The notes: generated from the sequence alone by a model not told the origin. 64,000 nt of DNA from Lipingzhangella_A rawalii (GCF_031628175.1 NZ_JAVLVT010000003.1:496001-560000), one strand, 5' to 3'; shown: positions 32,524 to 41,992, counted from the stretch's first letter. Translations and numbers: made by a program.

Positions 32524-33747
32524 ATGACCGACCGCCCGGGCGAGCACACCCGCGCCGTCCATGTGCCCGCGGGGGCGACGCCCACCGAGCAACCGATGCG
32601 GATGCCGGTCCACCGCGCCACCACGTACGCCTTCTCCTCCTCCCAGGACTACGCCGACGTGCTGGACGGAGTCCGGGACGGCTACTCCTACGCGCGGATC
32701 GACAATCCCACCAGTGACGCCTTCGCCGACGCCGTCGCGACGCTGGAAGGGGGCGGACTCAACCCGGACACCGAGGTGCGTGGCCAGGCGTTTGCGTCCG
32801 GAATGGCCGCGATCAGCACCACGCTGCTGGCCCTGACCCACTCCGGAAGCCACGTCGTCGCGGCCCGCTCGATCTACGGCAACACCTACTCGCTGTTGGA
32901 CGGGATGCTGCGCCGGTTCGGGGTCGCGACCGACTTTGTGGACGCGACCGATCCCACGGCGGTCCGTGCCGCCATCCGGCCCGAGACCCGGGTGGTTCTC
33001 ACCGAGACGCTGGCCAACCCCACGATGGACGTGGCGGATGTGCCCGCTCTGGCCACGGTCGCGCACGAGGCCGGTGCCGTGCTGGTCGTTGACTCGACAT
33101 TCGCCTCCCCCGCGGTGTGCCGTCCCCTGGAACACGGGGCGGACCTGGTGCTGCACTCGGCCACGAAGTACCTGGGTGGTCACTCTGATGCCACCGGCGG
33201 CGTGGTGGTCGGATCCCCGGAGCTGCTCGCCCGGGTGCGGGCAGCACGTGTGGACCTGGGGCCGTGCCTCGCCGCCGACGAGGCGTTCCTGCTGCATCGC
33301 GGGCTGGAAACCCTTCCGTTGCGGGTGAGTCGGCAGTGTGCCACCGCTCTCGAACTCGCGACGGCTGTCGCCGAACATCCCCATGTGGATCGGGTCGATC
33401 ATCCCGGTCTGCCCACGCATGCCGGCCACGCCCTGGCCAGCCGGCTGTTCGATCGGGACCCCGGAACCGGGCAGCCGCGCTACGGCGCCGTGGTCACCAT
33501 CACCCCTCGGGGTGGGCGTACGGCCGGGATGGACCTGGCTGATCGGCTCCGTCTCGGGACCGTGGCCGCATCCCTGGGGGGAACCCACACCCTGGTGGGG
33601 CACGTGGCCTCCACGACCCATCGCCAGTTGTCACCGGCCGCCCTGGCCGAGGCGGGGATCGGCGAGTCCGCCGTGCGGGTCTCGGTGGGGCTGGAAGATC
33701 CGGCCGACCTGATCGCCGACGTCCTGCGGGCCTTGGACGGACAGTGA
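32524..33747 (+). CDS. Trans-sulfuration family PLP enzyme (cystathionine gamma-lyase/synthase-like)
   Basis: A 407-residue Cys/Met-metabolism PLP enzyme. YSYARIDNPTSDAFADAVATLEGG, FASGMAAIS, and the PLP-lysine segment LHSATKYLGGHSDATGG are all present, as is ESAVRVSVGLEDPADLI at the C-terminus. The fold covers cystathionine gamma-lyase, gamma-synthase and O-acylhomoserine sulfhydrylase; the exact reaction cannot be fixed from sequence by eye. A TAGGCT -10 lies at 32373-32378. The gene stands alone between gpsA and ddl. Confidence 0.85.
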   Translation: MTDRPGEHTRAVHVPAGATPTEQPMRMPVHRATTYAFSSSQDYADVLDGVRDGYSYARIDNPTSDAFADAVATLEGGGLNPDTEVRGQAFASGMAAISTTLLALTHSGSHVVAARSIYGNTYSLLDGMLRRFGVATDFVDATDPTAVRAAIRPETRVVLTETLANPTMDVADVPALATVAHEAGAVLVVDSTFASPAVCRPLEHGADLVLHSATKYLGGHSDATGGVVVGSPELLARVRAARVDLGPCLAADEAFLLHRGLETLPLRVSRQCATALELATAVAEHPHVDRVDHPGLPTHAGHALASRLFDRDPGTGQPRYGAVVTITPRGGRTAGMDLADRLRLGTVAASLGGTHTLVGHVASTTHRQLSPAALAEAGIGESAVRVSVGLEDPADLIADVLRALDGQ

Positions 33748-33781
33748 GCGCGGCCCGTTCCGAGGGCGCAGAACCGGACGA

Positions 33782-33787
33782 TAGGGT
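33782..33787 (+). promoter_or_regulatory. -10 element for leaderless ddl
   Basis: TAGGGT with 8 bases to the ddl ATG and no Shine-Dalgarno between. Transcription would begin at or next to the start codon. The -35 is not clear. Confidence 0.5.
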
Positions 33788-33795
33788 CAGTCCTC

Positions 33796-34941
33796 ATGGC
33801 AGAGCAGCGCAGAATCCGGGTTGCCGTCGTCTTCGGCGGCCGCAGCTCCGAACACGTCATCTCCTGTGTTACCGCCGGCAGTGTGCTGTCGGCGATCGAT
33901 CCGGAGCGCTACGAGGTGATTCCCGTCGGGATCACCCCGCGCGGCGACTGGGTGCTCACCGATGGGGATCCCGGTCAGCTCGCCATCCGTGATGGCCAGC
34001 TTCCCGAGGTCGCCGAGGACACCGGTTCCTCACTCGCACTGCCGTTCCACCCGGACGGGTCGGGGCTGCTCCAGATCAGTCCCGGGGCGGGGCCGGCCGC
34101 GCTCGGTGAGGTCGATGTCGTGCTGCCGCTGCTGCACGGCCCGTTCGGTGAGGACGGAACGATCCAGGGCCTGTTCGAGATGGTGGGCACCCGCTACGTC
34201 GGGGCGGGTGTGCTCGGCAGCGCGGCCTGTATGGACAAGGTCGTTCTCAAGGTGCTGCTCGAGGGCCAGGGGTTCACCGTCGGTCCGTATGTCGGCATCA
34301 CGGATCGCCAGTGGCGTTTGGAACGGAAACGAGTGCTGGATGACGTCGCTGCACTGGCGACGCCTGGCGACACGACAGGGAGCACGGTCGGGTTTGTCAA
34401 ACCCGCCCGCGCCGGCTCCAGTGTGGGGATCACTCGGGTAGCGGACCTGACCGACACGGACGCGGTCGTGGCCGCGATCGAGGCCGCCCGTGAGCACGAC
34501 CCCAAGGTGCTGGTCGAAGCGGCGATCGAGGGGCGGGAGATCGAGTGCGGTGTGCTGGAGTCCCCCGACGGCGGCTGGCCCGAGGTCTCGATGCCCGCCG
34601 AGATTCACGTGGACACCGAGCACGACTTCTACGACTTCGAAGCCAAATACCTCGCCGAGAGCGATCTGACCATTCCCGCCGAGCTGCCGGCCGACGTGGT
34701 GGAGAAGCTACGGCGAACCGCTGCCGCGGCCTTCGACGCGGCTGAGTGTGAGGGCCTGGCCCGGGTTGACTTCTTCTACGGAGCTGACGGCACCATCTAC
34801 CTCAACGAGATCAACACCATGCCGGGCTTCACCCCGACATCGGCGTTTCCGCAGATGTGGGCCGCGAGCGGGGTGGACTATCCGGCCCTGGTGGACCGGC
34901 TGCTGCGGACCGCGCTGGCCCGGAGGACCGGCCTGCGTTAG
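33796..34941 (+). CDS. ddl: D-alanine--D-alanine ligase
   Basis: A 381-residue ATP-grasp ligase making D-Ala-D-Ala for peptidoglycan. VVFGGRSSEHVIS at the N-terminus, LLHGPFGEDGTIQGLFEM, FVKPARAGSSVGITRV and the metal site FYGADGTIYLNEINTMPGF (in parts) are present. Length and motifs fit the typical actinobacterial enzyme. An 11-bp hairpin terminator follows. Confidence 0.96.
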   Translation: MAEQRRIRVAVVFGGRSSEHVISCVTAGSVLSAIDPERYEVIPVGITPRGDWVLTDGDPGQLAIRDGQLPEVAEDTGSSLALPFHPDGSGLLQISPGAGPAALGEVDVVLPLLHGPFGEDGTIQGLFEMVGTRYVGAGVLGSAACMDKVVLKVLLEGQGFTVGPYVGITDRQWRLERKRVLDDVAALATPGDTTGSTVGFVKPARAGSSVGITRVADLTDTDAVVAAIEAAREHDPKVLVEAAIEGREIECGVLESPDGGWPEVSMPAEIHVDTEHDFYDFEAKYLAESDLTIPAELPADVVEKLRRTAAAAFDAAECEGLARVDFFYGADGTIYLNEINTMPGFTPTSAFPQMWAASGVDYPALVDRLLRTALARRTGLR

Positions 34942-34956
34942 GGACCGGACCTCTGC

Positions 34957-34983
34957 CCGGGCCCGCGTAGAGCGCGGGCCCGG
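34957..34983 (+). terminator. Terminator of ddl
   Basis: An 11-bp perfect stem (CCGGGCCCGCG / CGCGGGCCCGG) with a 5-base loop, 15 bases after the ddl stop. Confidence 0.8.
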
Positions 34984-35003
34984 AGTTCCGTCCCGCGGTG
35001 CAA

Positions 35004-35031
35004 GGGAATACCTGCTGGACACTCGTGGGTT
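35004..35031 (+). promoter_or_regulatory. Probable SigR-type promoter of rpmE
   Basis: GGGAAT (35004-35009), 19 bases, then GTT (35029-35031). This fits the actinobacterial SigR/SigH consensus GGAAT-N18/19-GTT for thiol-oxidative stress. rpmE is an established SigR target in Streptomyces coelicolor. The element lies 160 bases upstream of the rpmE start, leaving a long 5' leader. Confidence 0.6.
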
Positions 35032-35190
35032 GAAGCTCTGGCAGACTGGTATACCGACCGCCGCGGTACCGGTTCCCGTGTCGCTCCACACTGCGCTTCC
35101 GTTCGTGTTGTGGGCAGGCATGTCCGCACCTCTGGAAGCCACCGTGTTCCGGCGCGCGCCCGGCGACCGCCAACAGCGAGGAGAGCCACA

Positions 35191-35400
35191 GTGAAGTCCG
35201 ACATCCACCCCGAATACAACGTCACCTCCGTGACCTGCACCTGCGGGAACAGCTTCACCACGCGTAGCACGGTGTCGAGCGGTGTCATCCGTGCCGACAT
35301 CTGCTCCGCCTGCCACCCCTTCTACACCGGAAAGCAGAAGATTCTGGACACCGGTGGCCGGGTTGCCCGGTTCGAGAAGCGGTTCGGGAAGCGCACCTAG
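35191..35400 (+). CDS. rpmE: 50S ribosomal protein L31 (zinc-binding, C+ form)
   Basis: A 69-residue L31. Four cysteines in CTCGN and ICSACHPFYTG form the zinc site, so this is the C+ paralogue used when zinc is sufficient. The GTG at 35191 has GAGGAGAG upstream. It can act as a zinc store released under oxidative stress, which fits the SigR-like promoter. A hairpin separates it from prfA. Confidence 0.96.
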   Translation: MKSDIHPEYNVTSVTCTCGNSFTTRSTVSSGVIRADICSACHPFYTGKQKILDTGGRVARFEKRFGKRT

Positions 35401-35410
35401 CACGTCGGGT

Positions 35411-35441
35411 GGCGCCGGATCGGCCCGGTCCGTCCGGCGCC
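35411..35441 (+). terminator. Terminator of rpmE
   Basis: A 9-bp perfect stem (GGCGCCGGA / TCCGGCGCC) with a 13-base loop, 10 bases after the rpmE stop. Partial read-through into prfA is possible. Confidence 0.6.
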
Positions 35442-35505
35442 CCGCCCCGAACCGGAGGGGCCGACCACCCTCCACGATCACCTCGAGCGACAAGGGGCTG
35501 CCACG

Positions 35506-36573
35506 GTGAAGCTGGACGACCTTCTGGGAGAGCACGCCGAGCTGGAGGCGCAGCTGGCGGATCCCGCCGTGCACGCCGATCCGGCTCAGGCCCGAAAGCT
35601 CGGCAAACGCTACTCCGAACTCACGCCGATCGTGTCCACATATCGGCAGTTGGAACAGGTGGCCAACGACATCGAGGCCGCCACCGAACTGGCCAGTGAG
35701 GACCCCTCCTTCGCCGAGGAGGCGAACCGACTCCGCGAGCAGCAGCAACAGCTCAATGAGCGGTTGCAGCACCTGTTGATCCCGCGGGATCCCAGCGACG
35801 ACAAGGATGTGATCCTGGAGGTCAAGGCCGGCGCCGGTGGTGAGGAGTCCGCCCTCTTCGCCGGGGACCTGGTGCGGATGTACCTGCGGTACGCCGAACA
35901 ACAGGGCTGGCGCACCGAGATACTCGATTCCACACTGTCCGACCTCGAGGGCTACAAGGACATCACCATCGCGGTGAAAGCCCGTGGTGAGATCGAACCG
36001 GGGCGCGGTGTCTGGAGCCAACTCAAGTACGAGGGCGGGGTCCATCGGGTCCAGCGGGTTCCGGTGACCGAGTCCCAGGGGCGGATCCACACCTCGGCCG
36101 CGGGGGTGTTGGTGGTGCCGGAGGCCGAAGAGGTCGACGTGGAGATCCACGACAACGATTTGCGGATCGACGTCTACCGCTCCTCCGGTCCCGGGGGACA
36201 GAGCGTCAACACCACCGACTCGGCCGTGCGGATCACGCACCATCCCAGTGGCATCGTCGTCTCCTGTCAGAACGAGAAGAGCCAGCTCCAGAATAAGGAG
36301 CAGGCCATGCGCATCCTGCGCGCCCGGCTGCTCGCCGAAGCCCAGGCGGAGGCCGACGCCGAGGCCCGAGCGGAACGGCAGAGCCAGGTGCGCACCATGG
36401 ACCGGTCCGAGCGGGTACGAACCTACAACTTCCCGGAAAACCGCATCTCCGATCACCGGATCGGCTACAAGGCCTACAACCTGGACCAGGTCCTCAACGG
36501 GGACCTGGGTGGGGTGCTTCAGGCACTCATCGACGCCGACATGGCAGAGAGGATGCAGGGCGTCGCCGAATGA
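35506..36573 (+). CDS. prfA: Peptide chain release factor 1
   Basis: A 355-residue class-I release factor. GGQ at 230-232 (SSGPGGQSVNTTDSAVRIT) triggers peptidyl-tRNA hydrolysis at UAA and UAG. The GTG at 35506 begins KLDDLLGEHAELEAQL. It overlaps prmC by ATGA; PrmC methylates the GGQ glutamine, a conserved pairing. Confidence 0.96.
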   Translation: MKLDDLLGEHAELEAQLADPAVHADPAQARKLGKRYSELTPIVSTYRQLEQVANDIEAATELASEDPSFAEEANRLREQQQQLNERLQHLLIPRDPSDDKDVILEVKAGAGGEESALFAGDLVRMYLRYAEQQGWRTEILDSTLSDLEGYKDITIAVKARGEIEPGRGVWSQLKYEGGVHRVQRVPVTESQGRIHTSAAGVLVVPEAEEVDVEIHDNDLRIDVYRSSGPGGQSVNTTDSAVRITHHPSGIVVSCQNEKSQLQNKEQAMRILRARLLAEAQAEADAEARAERQSQVRTMDRSERVRTYNFPENRISDHRIGYKAYNLDQVLNGDLGGVLQALIDADMAERMQGVAE

Positions 36574-37427
36574 ACTTTCTGCTCGACGAGGTCGCACGCG
36601 CGACCCTCCGGCTGGCGGAGGCCGGGGTGGACGCGCCGCGCACCGACGCCGAGGAGCTGGCCGCCTGGGTACACGGTGTTCGGCGCGGTGCACTGCACAC
36701 GGTCGCCGACGCTGATTTCGATGCCCTGTACTGGGAGTGTGTGGCGCGGCGGGTGGCCCGCGAGCCGCTGCAACACATCACGGGCCGCGCCTATTTTCGC
36801 TACCTCGAACTGGCCGTTGGGCCCGGGGTGTTCGTTCCCCGTCCCGAGACCGAGATCATGGTCGAGTGGGCGATCGAGACGCTGCACACGATGGACGTGG
36901 CCGATCCCCTCGTCGTGGATCTCGGCACCGGGTCCGGCGCGATCGCGATCTCCATCGCCCAGGAGGTGCCGCGTTCGCGGGTGCACGCGGTGGAGTCGGA
37001 TCGTGCGGCCCTGGACTGGGCCAGGCGCAATATCGACGCGAGCGGAAACACCGACCGGCTGCACCTGCATCATGCCGACCTCGCGGAGGCATTACCCGAG
37101 CTGTCCGGTCAGGTGGACCTCGTCATCAGCAATCCGCCCTACGTGCCCACCGGCCAGGCCGAGGCGCTGACCCCGGAGGTGGGCTACGATCCGGACGCGG
37201 CGCTCTGGGCCGGGGCGGATGGTCTCGACGACATCCGTCGTCTGGAGCGGGTGGGAGCACGTCTGCTGCGGCCGGAGGGCTTCATGGCCATCGAGCACGG
37301 GGACGGGCAGGGTGTGGACATGCCCTGGCTGTTTCCGGAGTCCCGAGGTTGGCGGGACGTGCGCAACCGTAAGGACCTCGCCCGCCGGGACCGCTTCGTG
37401 GTGATGCGTCGTGCCGGGGACGAGTAG
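36570..37427 (+). CDS. prmC: Release-factor glutamine N5-methyltransferase
   Basis: A 285-residue SAM methyltransferase. SAM motif VVDLGTGSGAIAIS and the substrate loop ISNPPYVPTGQ are the hallmarks. It methylates Gln of the GGQ motif in RF1/RF2. Overlap with prfA by four bases indicates translational coupling. Confidence 0.95.
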   Translation: MNFLLDEVARATLRLAEAGVDAPRTDAEELAAWVHGVRRGALHTVADADFDALYWECVARRVAREPLQHITGRAYFRYLELAVGPGVFVPRPETEIMVEWAIETLHTMDVADPLVVDLGTGSGAIAISIAQEVPRSRVHAVESDRAALDWARRNIDASGNTDRLHLHHADLAEALPELSGQVDLVISNPPYVPTGQAEALTPEVGYDPDAALWAGADGLDDIRRLERVGARLLRPEGFMAIEHGDGQGVDMPWLFPESRGWRDVRNRKDLARRDRFVVMRRAGDE

Positions 37428-37640
37428 CGCCGCGCTGGCCGCGTTGGCCGCGTTGGCCGTGGAAGCGTCGCAGTGCGGGACTAGGTCCCATCGACGACGC
37501 CCGACGTCCAGACCGGCCCCCGGCGTGGCCGCGGCGCTGGTGGTGCCAGCGCCCGTGCAGCCGTCCAGCGACGCCCGGAGGCCTGGGACTGCCCCCGCTT
37601 GCGCCAGCGCGCGAATCAGCCATAACCCAGAGGAGACACA

Positions 37641-38429
37641 GTGAGCCGTTTCTACGACTGCACGGGAGAGGCGGGAGCTCAGCGTGCGGACGGGATCCAC
37701 GACGCCGCCTCCGCGGTACGCCGGGGTGAGGTCGTGGTGCTGCCCACGGACACCGTGTACGGAATCGGTGTGGACGCCTTCAGTCCGGATGCCGTCAATG
37801 CATTGCTGAACGCCAAGGGGCGGGGGCGGGACGCTCCACCCCCGGTACTGGTCGGGTCGGTCCGTGCGGCACAGGCCCTGGTCGAGGACCTGGGGGAGCA
37901 GGGCAGGAGCCTGATCGACGCGTTCTGGCCAGGCCCACTGACCGTGGTGTGCGGGGCCCGGCCGAGTCTCTCCTGGGATCTGGGGGACACGAAGGGGACC
38001 GTGGCGGTGCGGATGCCGATGCATCCCTTGGCGCTGGAACTGCTGCGCGAGGTCGGCCCGATGGCTGTGAGCAGCGCCAACCGCACCGCACAGACTCCCG
38101 CCCTGACGGCCGAGCAGGCACGGCAGCAGCTGGGGGAGTCGGTGGCGGTCTATCTGGAGGGCGGGGAATGCGCCGAGGCGACCCCCTCCACGATCGTGGA
38201 CCTGACCTATCGGGTACCCCGGATTCTTCGGCTTGGCGCGATTTCGGTGGAGCGGATCCGCGCGGTCTGCGGCACGGTTCTCGACCCCGCCGAGCCGGGG
38301 GCGGACACCGGCGGCAGCGAGGGGGGCGCAGACCCTGCCGAGGAGCACACGACCGAGTCCGCCACGGGGCCGGATCCCCAGGGCGACAGCACCGCCACTG
38401 GGGAGGGCTCGTCGGGCCGACCGGGCTGA
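37641..38429 (+). CDS. L-threonylcarbamoyladenylate synthase (Sua5/YrdC family)
   Basis: A 262-residue protein with a YrdC domain at about 20-205 (VVLPTDTVYGIGVDAF, NAKGRGRDAPPPVLVG, SSANRTAQTPALTAEQ, STIVDLT). It makes the threonylcarbamoyl adenylate used for t6A37 in ANN-decoding tRNAs. The last 50 residues are a low-complexity acidic tail. The GTG at 37641 has GAGGAG upstream. The neighbourhood prfA-prmC-sua5-wecA-atp is a common actinobacterial order. Confidence 0.92.
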   Translation: MSRFYDCTGEAGAQRADGIHDAASAVRRGEVVVLPTDTVYGIGVDAFSPDAVNALLNAKGRGRDAPPPVLVGSVRAAQALVEDLGEQGRSLIDAFWPGPLTVVCGARPSLSWDLGDTKGTVAVRMPMHPLALELLREVGPMAVSSANRTAQTPALTAEQARQQLGESVAVYLEGGECAEATPSTIVDLTYRVPRILRLGAISVERIRAVCGTVLDPAEPGADTGGSEGGADPAEEHTTESATGPDPQGDSTATGEGSSGRPG

Positions 38430-38574
38430 GGCTGCCGCCCACGCAGCGCGCTGCCGTGCGTGTGCGGGCGACCTCCGGGCTCAGGTGCTAGGTTCGGCGG
38501 TGTCCCTGAACTGACCGACCGGTCCGGCCCCGGGCGTTGCCCCCGGGGTGGGCGGCTGTACGGAAGGCCCCGGT

Positions 38575-39759
38575 GTGCGTGAGTACGCGTTGACCTTTGT
38601 CATCGCCGTGGCGGTCACCTACCTGTTGACACCGTTGGTGCGGCGGGGTGCCATCGCGCTCGGTGCGGTGCCCACGGTGCGGGAACGCGACGTGCATGCC
38701 GAACCGATTCCCAGCCTCGGTGGAATCGCGATGTACTGCGGATTCGCCGCGGCACTGTTGATCTCCTACCGCCTGCCCCACCTTCAGGAGGTCTTCGTCT
38801 ACGACACCTGGCGGGGGCTGCTGTTGGCCGGCGGCCTGATCACCCTGATCGGGGTTGTCGACGATCGTTGGGGTATGGGGCCGGTGAGCAAGCTGGCGGG
38901 GCAGGTGTTGGCGGCCGGGATCCTGGTCTCCCAGGGAGTCCAGCTGCTGTGGCTACCGCTACCGGGGACCACCCTGGTGTTGGGGCCGGAGTTGGGGACG
39001 GTGCTGTCGATCCTGTTGATCGTCGGCACGATCAACGCGGTGAACTTCGCTGACGGTCTCGACGGCCTGGCGGCGGGTATTGTCGCGATCTCCGCCTCTG
39101 CCTTCTTCGTCTACTACTACGTGGTCGCGGTGGATCAGGGATTCAACCGGCAGACGTATCCGGCGATGATCGCCATCATCCTGGCCGGGATCTGTGTGGG
39201 TTTCCTGTTCCACAACTTCAACCCGGCCCGGGTGTTCATGGGGGACACCGGGGCGATGCTGCTGGGGCTGTTGCTGGCTTCCATCACGATCACGGTGACC
39301 GGCGAGTTCGAGGCGAACACCGCGCGGGAGCTCAGTACCGAGGGGGTGCTGGAATCGGGGGGGCTCGCCGTGCTCCTGCCCGTGCTCCTTCCGGTGCTGT
39401 TGCCGGTGCTCGTCCTGGCGCTACCGTTCCTCGACCTCATGTTGGCCGTCGTGCGACGGACCCTGGCGGGCAAGTCCCCGGTGGCCCCGGACAAGAAGCA
39501 CCTCCATCACCGGCTGCTCGATCTGGGGCACTCCCACGCCCGCGCGGTGCTCCTGCTCTACCTGTGGACAGCCATCATCGCCTTCGCCTCGGTCATGCTG
39601 TCGATCTTCGGTGCCCCGTTCATCATCCTGACCGTGACCGTTCTGGTAGCGATCTGTGCTGTGCTCCTCATCACGATGCCGCGACTGCGTCGACGCCGCG
39701 GGCGTGCTCGGATGGCCGAACAGGTCGCCGCCGAGTCCGCGCACCAGGAATCCTCCTGA
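38575..39759 (+). CDS. MraY/WecA-like undecaprenyl-phosphate sugar-1-phosphate transferase
   Basis: A 394-residue polytopic protein with about 11 membrane segments. Catalytic-site motifs are GVVDDRWG, NAVNFADGLDGLAAG and the His-rich loop DKKHLHHRLLDLGHS. It loads GlcNAc- or GalNAc-1-phosphate on the polyprenyl carrier for cell-wall polymers. The GTG at 38575 is preferred over 38548 for GGAAGG at 38562-38567. A TAGGTT -10 lies at 38489-38494. It is not MraY itself, as no mur genes are near. Confidence 0.88.
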   Translation: MREYALTFVIAVAVTYLLTPLVRRGAIALGAVPTVRERDVHAEPIPSLGGIAMYCGFAAALLISYRLPHLQEVFVYDTWRGLLLAGGLITLIGVVDDRWGMGPVSKLAGQVLAAGILVSQGVQLLWLPLPGTTLVLGPELGTVLSILLIVGTINAVNFADGLDGLAAGIVAISASAFFVYYYVVAVDQGFNRQTYPAMIAIILAGICVGFLFHNFNPARVFMGDTGAMLLGLLLASITITVTGEFEANTARELSTEGVLESGGLAVLLPVLLPVLLPVLVLALPFLDLMLAVVRRTLAGKSPVAPDKKHLHHRLLDLGHSHARAVLLLYLWTAIIAFASVMLSIFGAPFIILTVTVLVAICAVLLITMPRLRRRRGRARMAEQVAAESAHQESS

Positions 39760-39940
39760 GCGGCCGGCGATTTCGGCACTACCCGGGGGGCGGTTCGAAG
39801 CACCGATAAGGCTGGCATAAGGTACTAGCGAAGCCAGTGCGAACCCGGGCGCCCCGAGCGCCCGTGGGCCACCTGGCTTTGTGCCATGCTTGTGATAGCT
39901 TTCACGAGCCAACCCCTGATCTATCAGCCGGAGCTTGTCT

Positions 39941-40360
39941 ATGCCGGAACACGACGCCCGGATCCTCCGTGGTGCCGCGATTCCCAGCATTATCTGTGGG
40001 GGACTGGCCGTGGGCGTGGGTGCCCTCATCGCCGGTACCGCAGGAGCCCTGGGAGCCGCTTTCGCCGCGGCGGTGGTGCTGGGGTGTTTCGGTTTGGGGC
40101 AGCTTCTGGTGCTCGCCGCAAGTAGGCAGAACCCCGATCTCGCGCTACCGGCCTCGGCGCTGTCCGTGGTGCTGAAGCTGACGGTGCTCGGCCTGTTGCT
40201 GGTGACCCTACGCGACAGTGTGCTGATGGAGACACTGCACGATACCGTTTTCGCGGTAACCGCACTGCTCTGTGTGGTCGTGTGGTTGGCTGCCCAGGCT
40301 CGCGCCACGGCTCGGGCTCGGATCCCGGCGGTCGTGGTCGACGAGGAGCGGTCGCTGTGA
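39941..40360 (+). CDS. ATP synthase I-like membrane protein
   Basis: A 139-residue protein with four membrane segments. The N-terminus DARILRGAAIPSIICGG and the C-terminal half (VVVWLAAQARATARARI) resemble the uncharacterised AtpI-type protein found just before atpB in Streptomyces. AtpI proteins help assemble the c-ring. The ATG at 39941 has CCGGAG 8 bases upstream; an in-frame TTG at 39935 is less likely. Confidence 0.75.
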   Translation: MPEHDARILRGAAIPSIICGGLAVGVGALIAGTAGALGAAFAAAVVLGCFGLGQLLVLAASRQNPDLALPASALSVVLKLTVLGLLLVTLRDSVLMETLHDTVFAVTALLCVVVWLAAQARATARARIPAVVVDEERSL

Positions 40361-40504
40361 GGCATGCGCGATCCGGCTCCGCGGGCCACGTGCGTCCACG
40401 ACGTCCATCGCATCCGCTGCCCAGTCGTCCGGTGCCACAGCGAGGTGAGCCCCGGGCCGGCGGTGCGTCCTTCCTGGAAGGGGTGTGCTATCTTCCCAAG
40501 CGAG

Positions 40505-40735
40505 ATGAGCGACCGGCCAGCGGAACACGGCGAGCCGCGAGACTCGGCGCAGCCACGCGCTGCCGACGGTTGGAACACGTTCTCGCTTCTGCTCTCGGGC
40601 ATTCTGGTCTGGGGCGGAATCGGGTGGGGTCTCGACGCCCTACTTGGATTCGAGGTGCTGTTCCTGCCAATCGGAATCGTGCTCGGGATGGTCGGGGCGA
40701 TCTATTTGGTCTGGGCGCAAGTCACCCGATCCTGA
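40505..40735 (+). CDS. AtpZ/AtpI-family protein
   Basis: A 76-residue protein: a disordered acidic N-terminus (1-22) then two membrane helices (SLLLSGILVWGGIGWGLD and LPIGIVLGMVGAIYLVWAQ). This is the AtpZ/AtpI pattern, linked to c-ring assembly or Mg/Ca supply for F0F1. It sits 96 bases before atpB. Confidence 0.82.
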   Translation: MSDRPAEHGEPRDSAQPRAADGWNTFSLLLSGILVWGGIGWGLDALLGFEVLFLPIGIVLGMVGAIYLVWAQVTRS

Positions 40736-40831
40736 GCCTCTCCGCTTGTCTGACGCTGTGCAGACCACCCCGCACGGCAGCCCGCGAAACCATGACCGAG
40801 GTTTTCCTGCGTCACGACGAAAGGATTCGCC

Positions 40832-41674
40832 GTGAGTGCTGACGCGCACACTCTCGCGGACGATTGCAGCATGTTCGATGCTGGCTGCGAGTTCGACCCC
40901 CCCTCGATCAGCATGTTCTACCCAGAGCCCTGGTACAACCCTGAGTGGCTCCCGGGCGACACCAACGGGGTCGATCTGTACCTTCCGTTGTTGATTATCG
41001 CTGCGCTGGCCACGATCGGGCTGTGGTTCTGGTTCGGCAAGAACGCCACGCTCGTCCCCAGCAGGCGTCAGAGTCTCGGGGAACTGCTGGTCGGTTTCAT
41101 CCGGGACAGCATCTCCCGGCCCACGATGGGCGCGAAGGGTGACTCGTTCGTCCCGTTCCTGACCATGCTGTTCACCTTCATCCTCGCGATGAACCTGACC
41201 GGGCTCATCCCGGGCATGCTGCCGGTCAACAGCAGTATCGCCTTTCCCGCGATGCTCGCCGGAGTCGTTTTCGTCGCGCGCTGGTACCTGGCGTTCAAGT
41301 ACCAGGGCGGATGGCACTACTTCAAGGGGCAGGTGTTCCCTCCCGGAGTTCCTCCGCTGCTCTACCTGATGGTGTCGCCGATCAAGTTCTTCTCGGTGTT
41401 CATCGTCTACCCACTGACCCACACACTGCGGCTGTTTGCGACCATGTTCGCGGGAAGCCTGGTGTTGGCGGTGTTCGCCTACGGCGGCAACTACATGCTG
41501 AACCTTGGTGCCGAGCCGGTGCTCACCGGGCTCTCGGCCGCCCTGGCCGGTGTTGCGCTGCTGGCCTTCACTGGCTTCATCCTCTTCGAACTGTTGATCA
41601 TGGTCATCCAGGCGTTCATTTTCACCCTGTTGACCAGCCTGTACTTCAGCCAATCGGTCGAAGAGGCCCACTGA
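40832..41674 (+). CDS. atpB: F0F1 ATP synthase subunit a
   Basis: A 280-residue membrane protein. The essential Arg lies in THTLRLFATMFAGSL. FILAMNLTGLIPG and the C-terminal FELLIMVIQAFIFTLLTSLYF are diagnostic. It forms the proton half-channels next to the c-ring. The GTG at 40832 follows AAAGGA. Confidence 0.96.
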   Translation: MSADAHTLADDCSMFDAGCEFDPPSISMFYPEPWYNPEWLPGDTNGVDLYLPLLIIAALATIGLWFWFGKNATLVPSRRQSLGELLVGFIRDSISRPTMGAKGDSFVPFLTMLFTFILAMNLTGLIPGMLPVNSSIAFPAMLAGVVFVARWYLAFKYQGGWHYFKGQVFPPGVPPLLYLMVSPIKFFSVFIVYPLTHTLRLFATMFAGSLVLAVFAYGGNYMLNLGAEPVLTGLSAALAGVALLAFTGFILFELLIMVIQAFIFTLLTSLYFSQSVEEAH

Positions 41675-41788
41675 ATCGTCCCGCCCCCGGCCCGGCTCCG
41701 CGCCGGCGCCAACCAGTACGCACGCCCAACCCCGGCGGACCAGACACGAGGAGCATCACCGCCGGCCGTCAAGTAAGGGGAGTTTCCC

Positions 41789-41992
41789 ATGGAAGGCAGC
41801 ATCAGCGTTATCGGTTACGGCATCAGCGCGGTCGGCGCTGGAGTCGGTCTCGGTATCCTCTTCGGCATGGGTATGCAGGCCATCGCGCGTCAGCCGGAGG
41901 CCCGCAGCGCCCTACAGACCAACGTCTACATCGGTATGGCACTGATCGAGGCCGTGGCGATTCTGGGCTTCGTCCTCGCGATCATCAACTAG
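41789..41992 (+). CDS. atpE: F0F1 ATP synthase subunit c
   Basis: A 67-residue hairpin of two helices. The polar loop AIARQPEAR joins them and the proton-binding Glu54 lies in MALIEAVAILGFV. Short for the family but complete. GGGGAG upstream of the ATG at 41789 is a strong ribosome binding site, as needed for high c stoichiometry. Confidence 0.96.
   Translation: MEGSISVIGYGISAVGAGVGLGILFGMGMQAIARQPEARSALQTNVYIGMALIEAVAILGFVLAIIN

Noticed and set aside
37430..37460. Short GCCGCGTTGGCC tandem after prmC as a regulatory repeat
   Set aside because: Only two to three imperfect copies, with no palindrome or promoter context.
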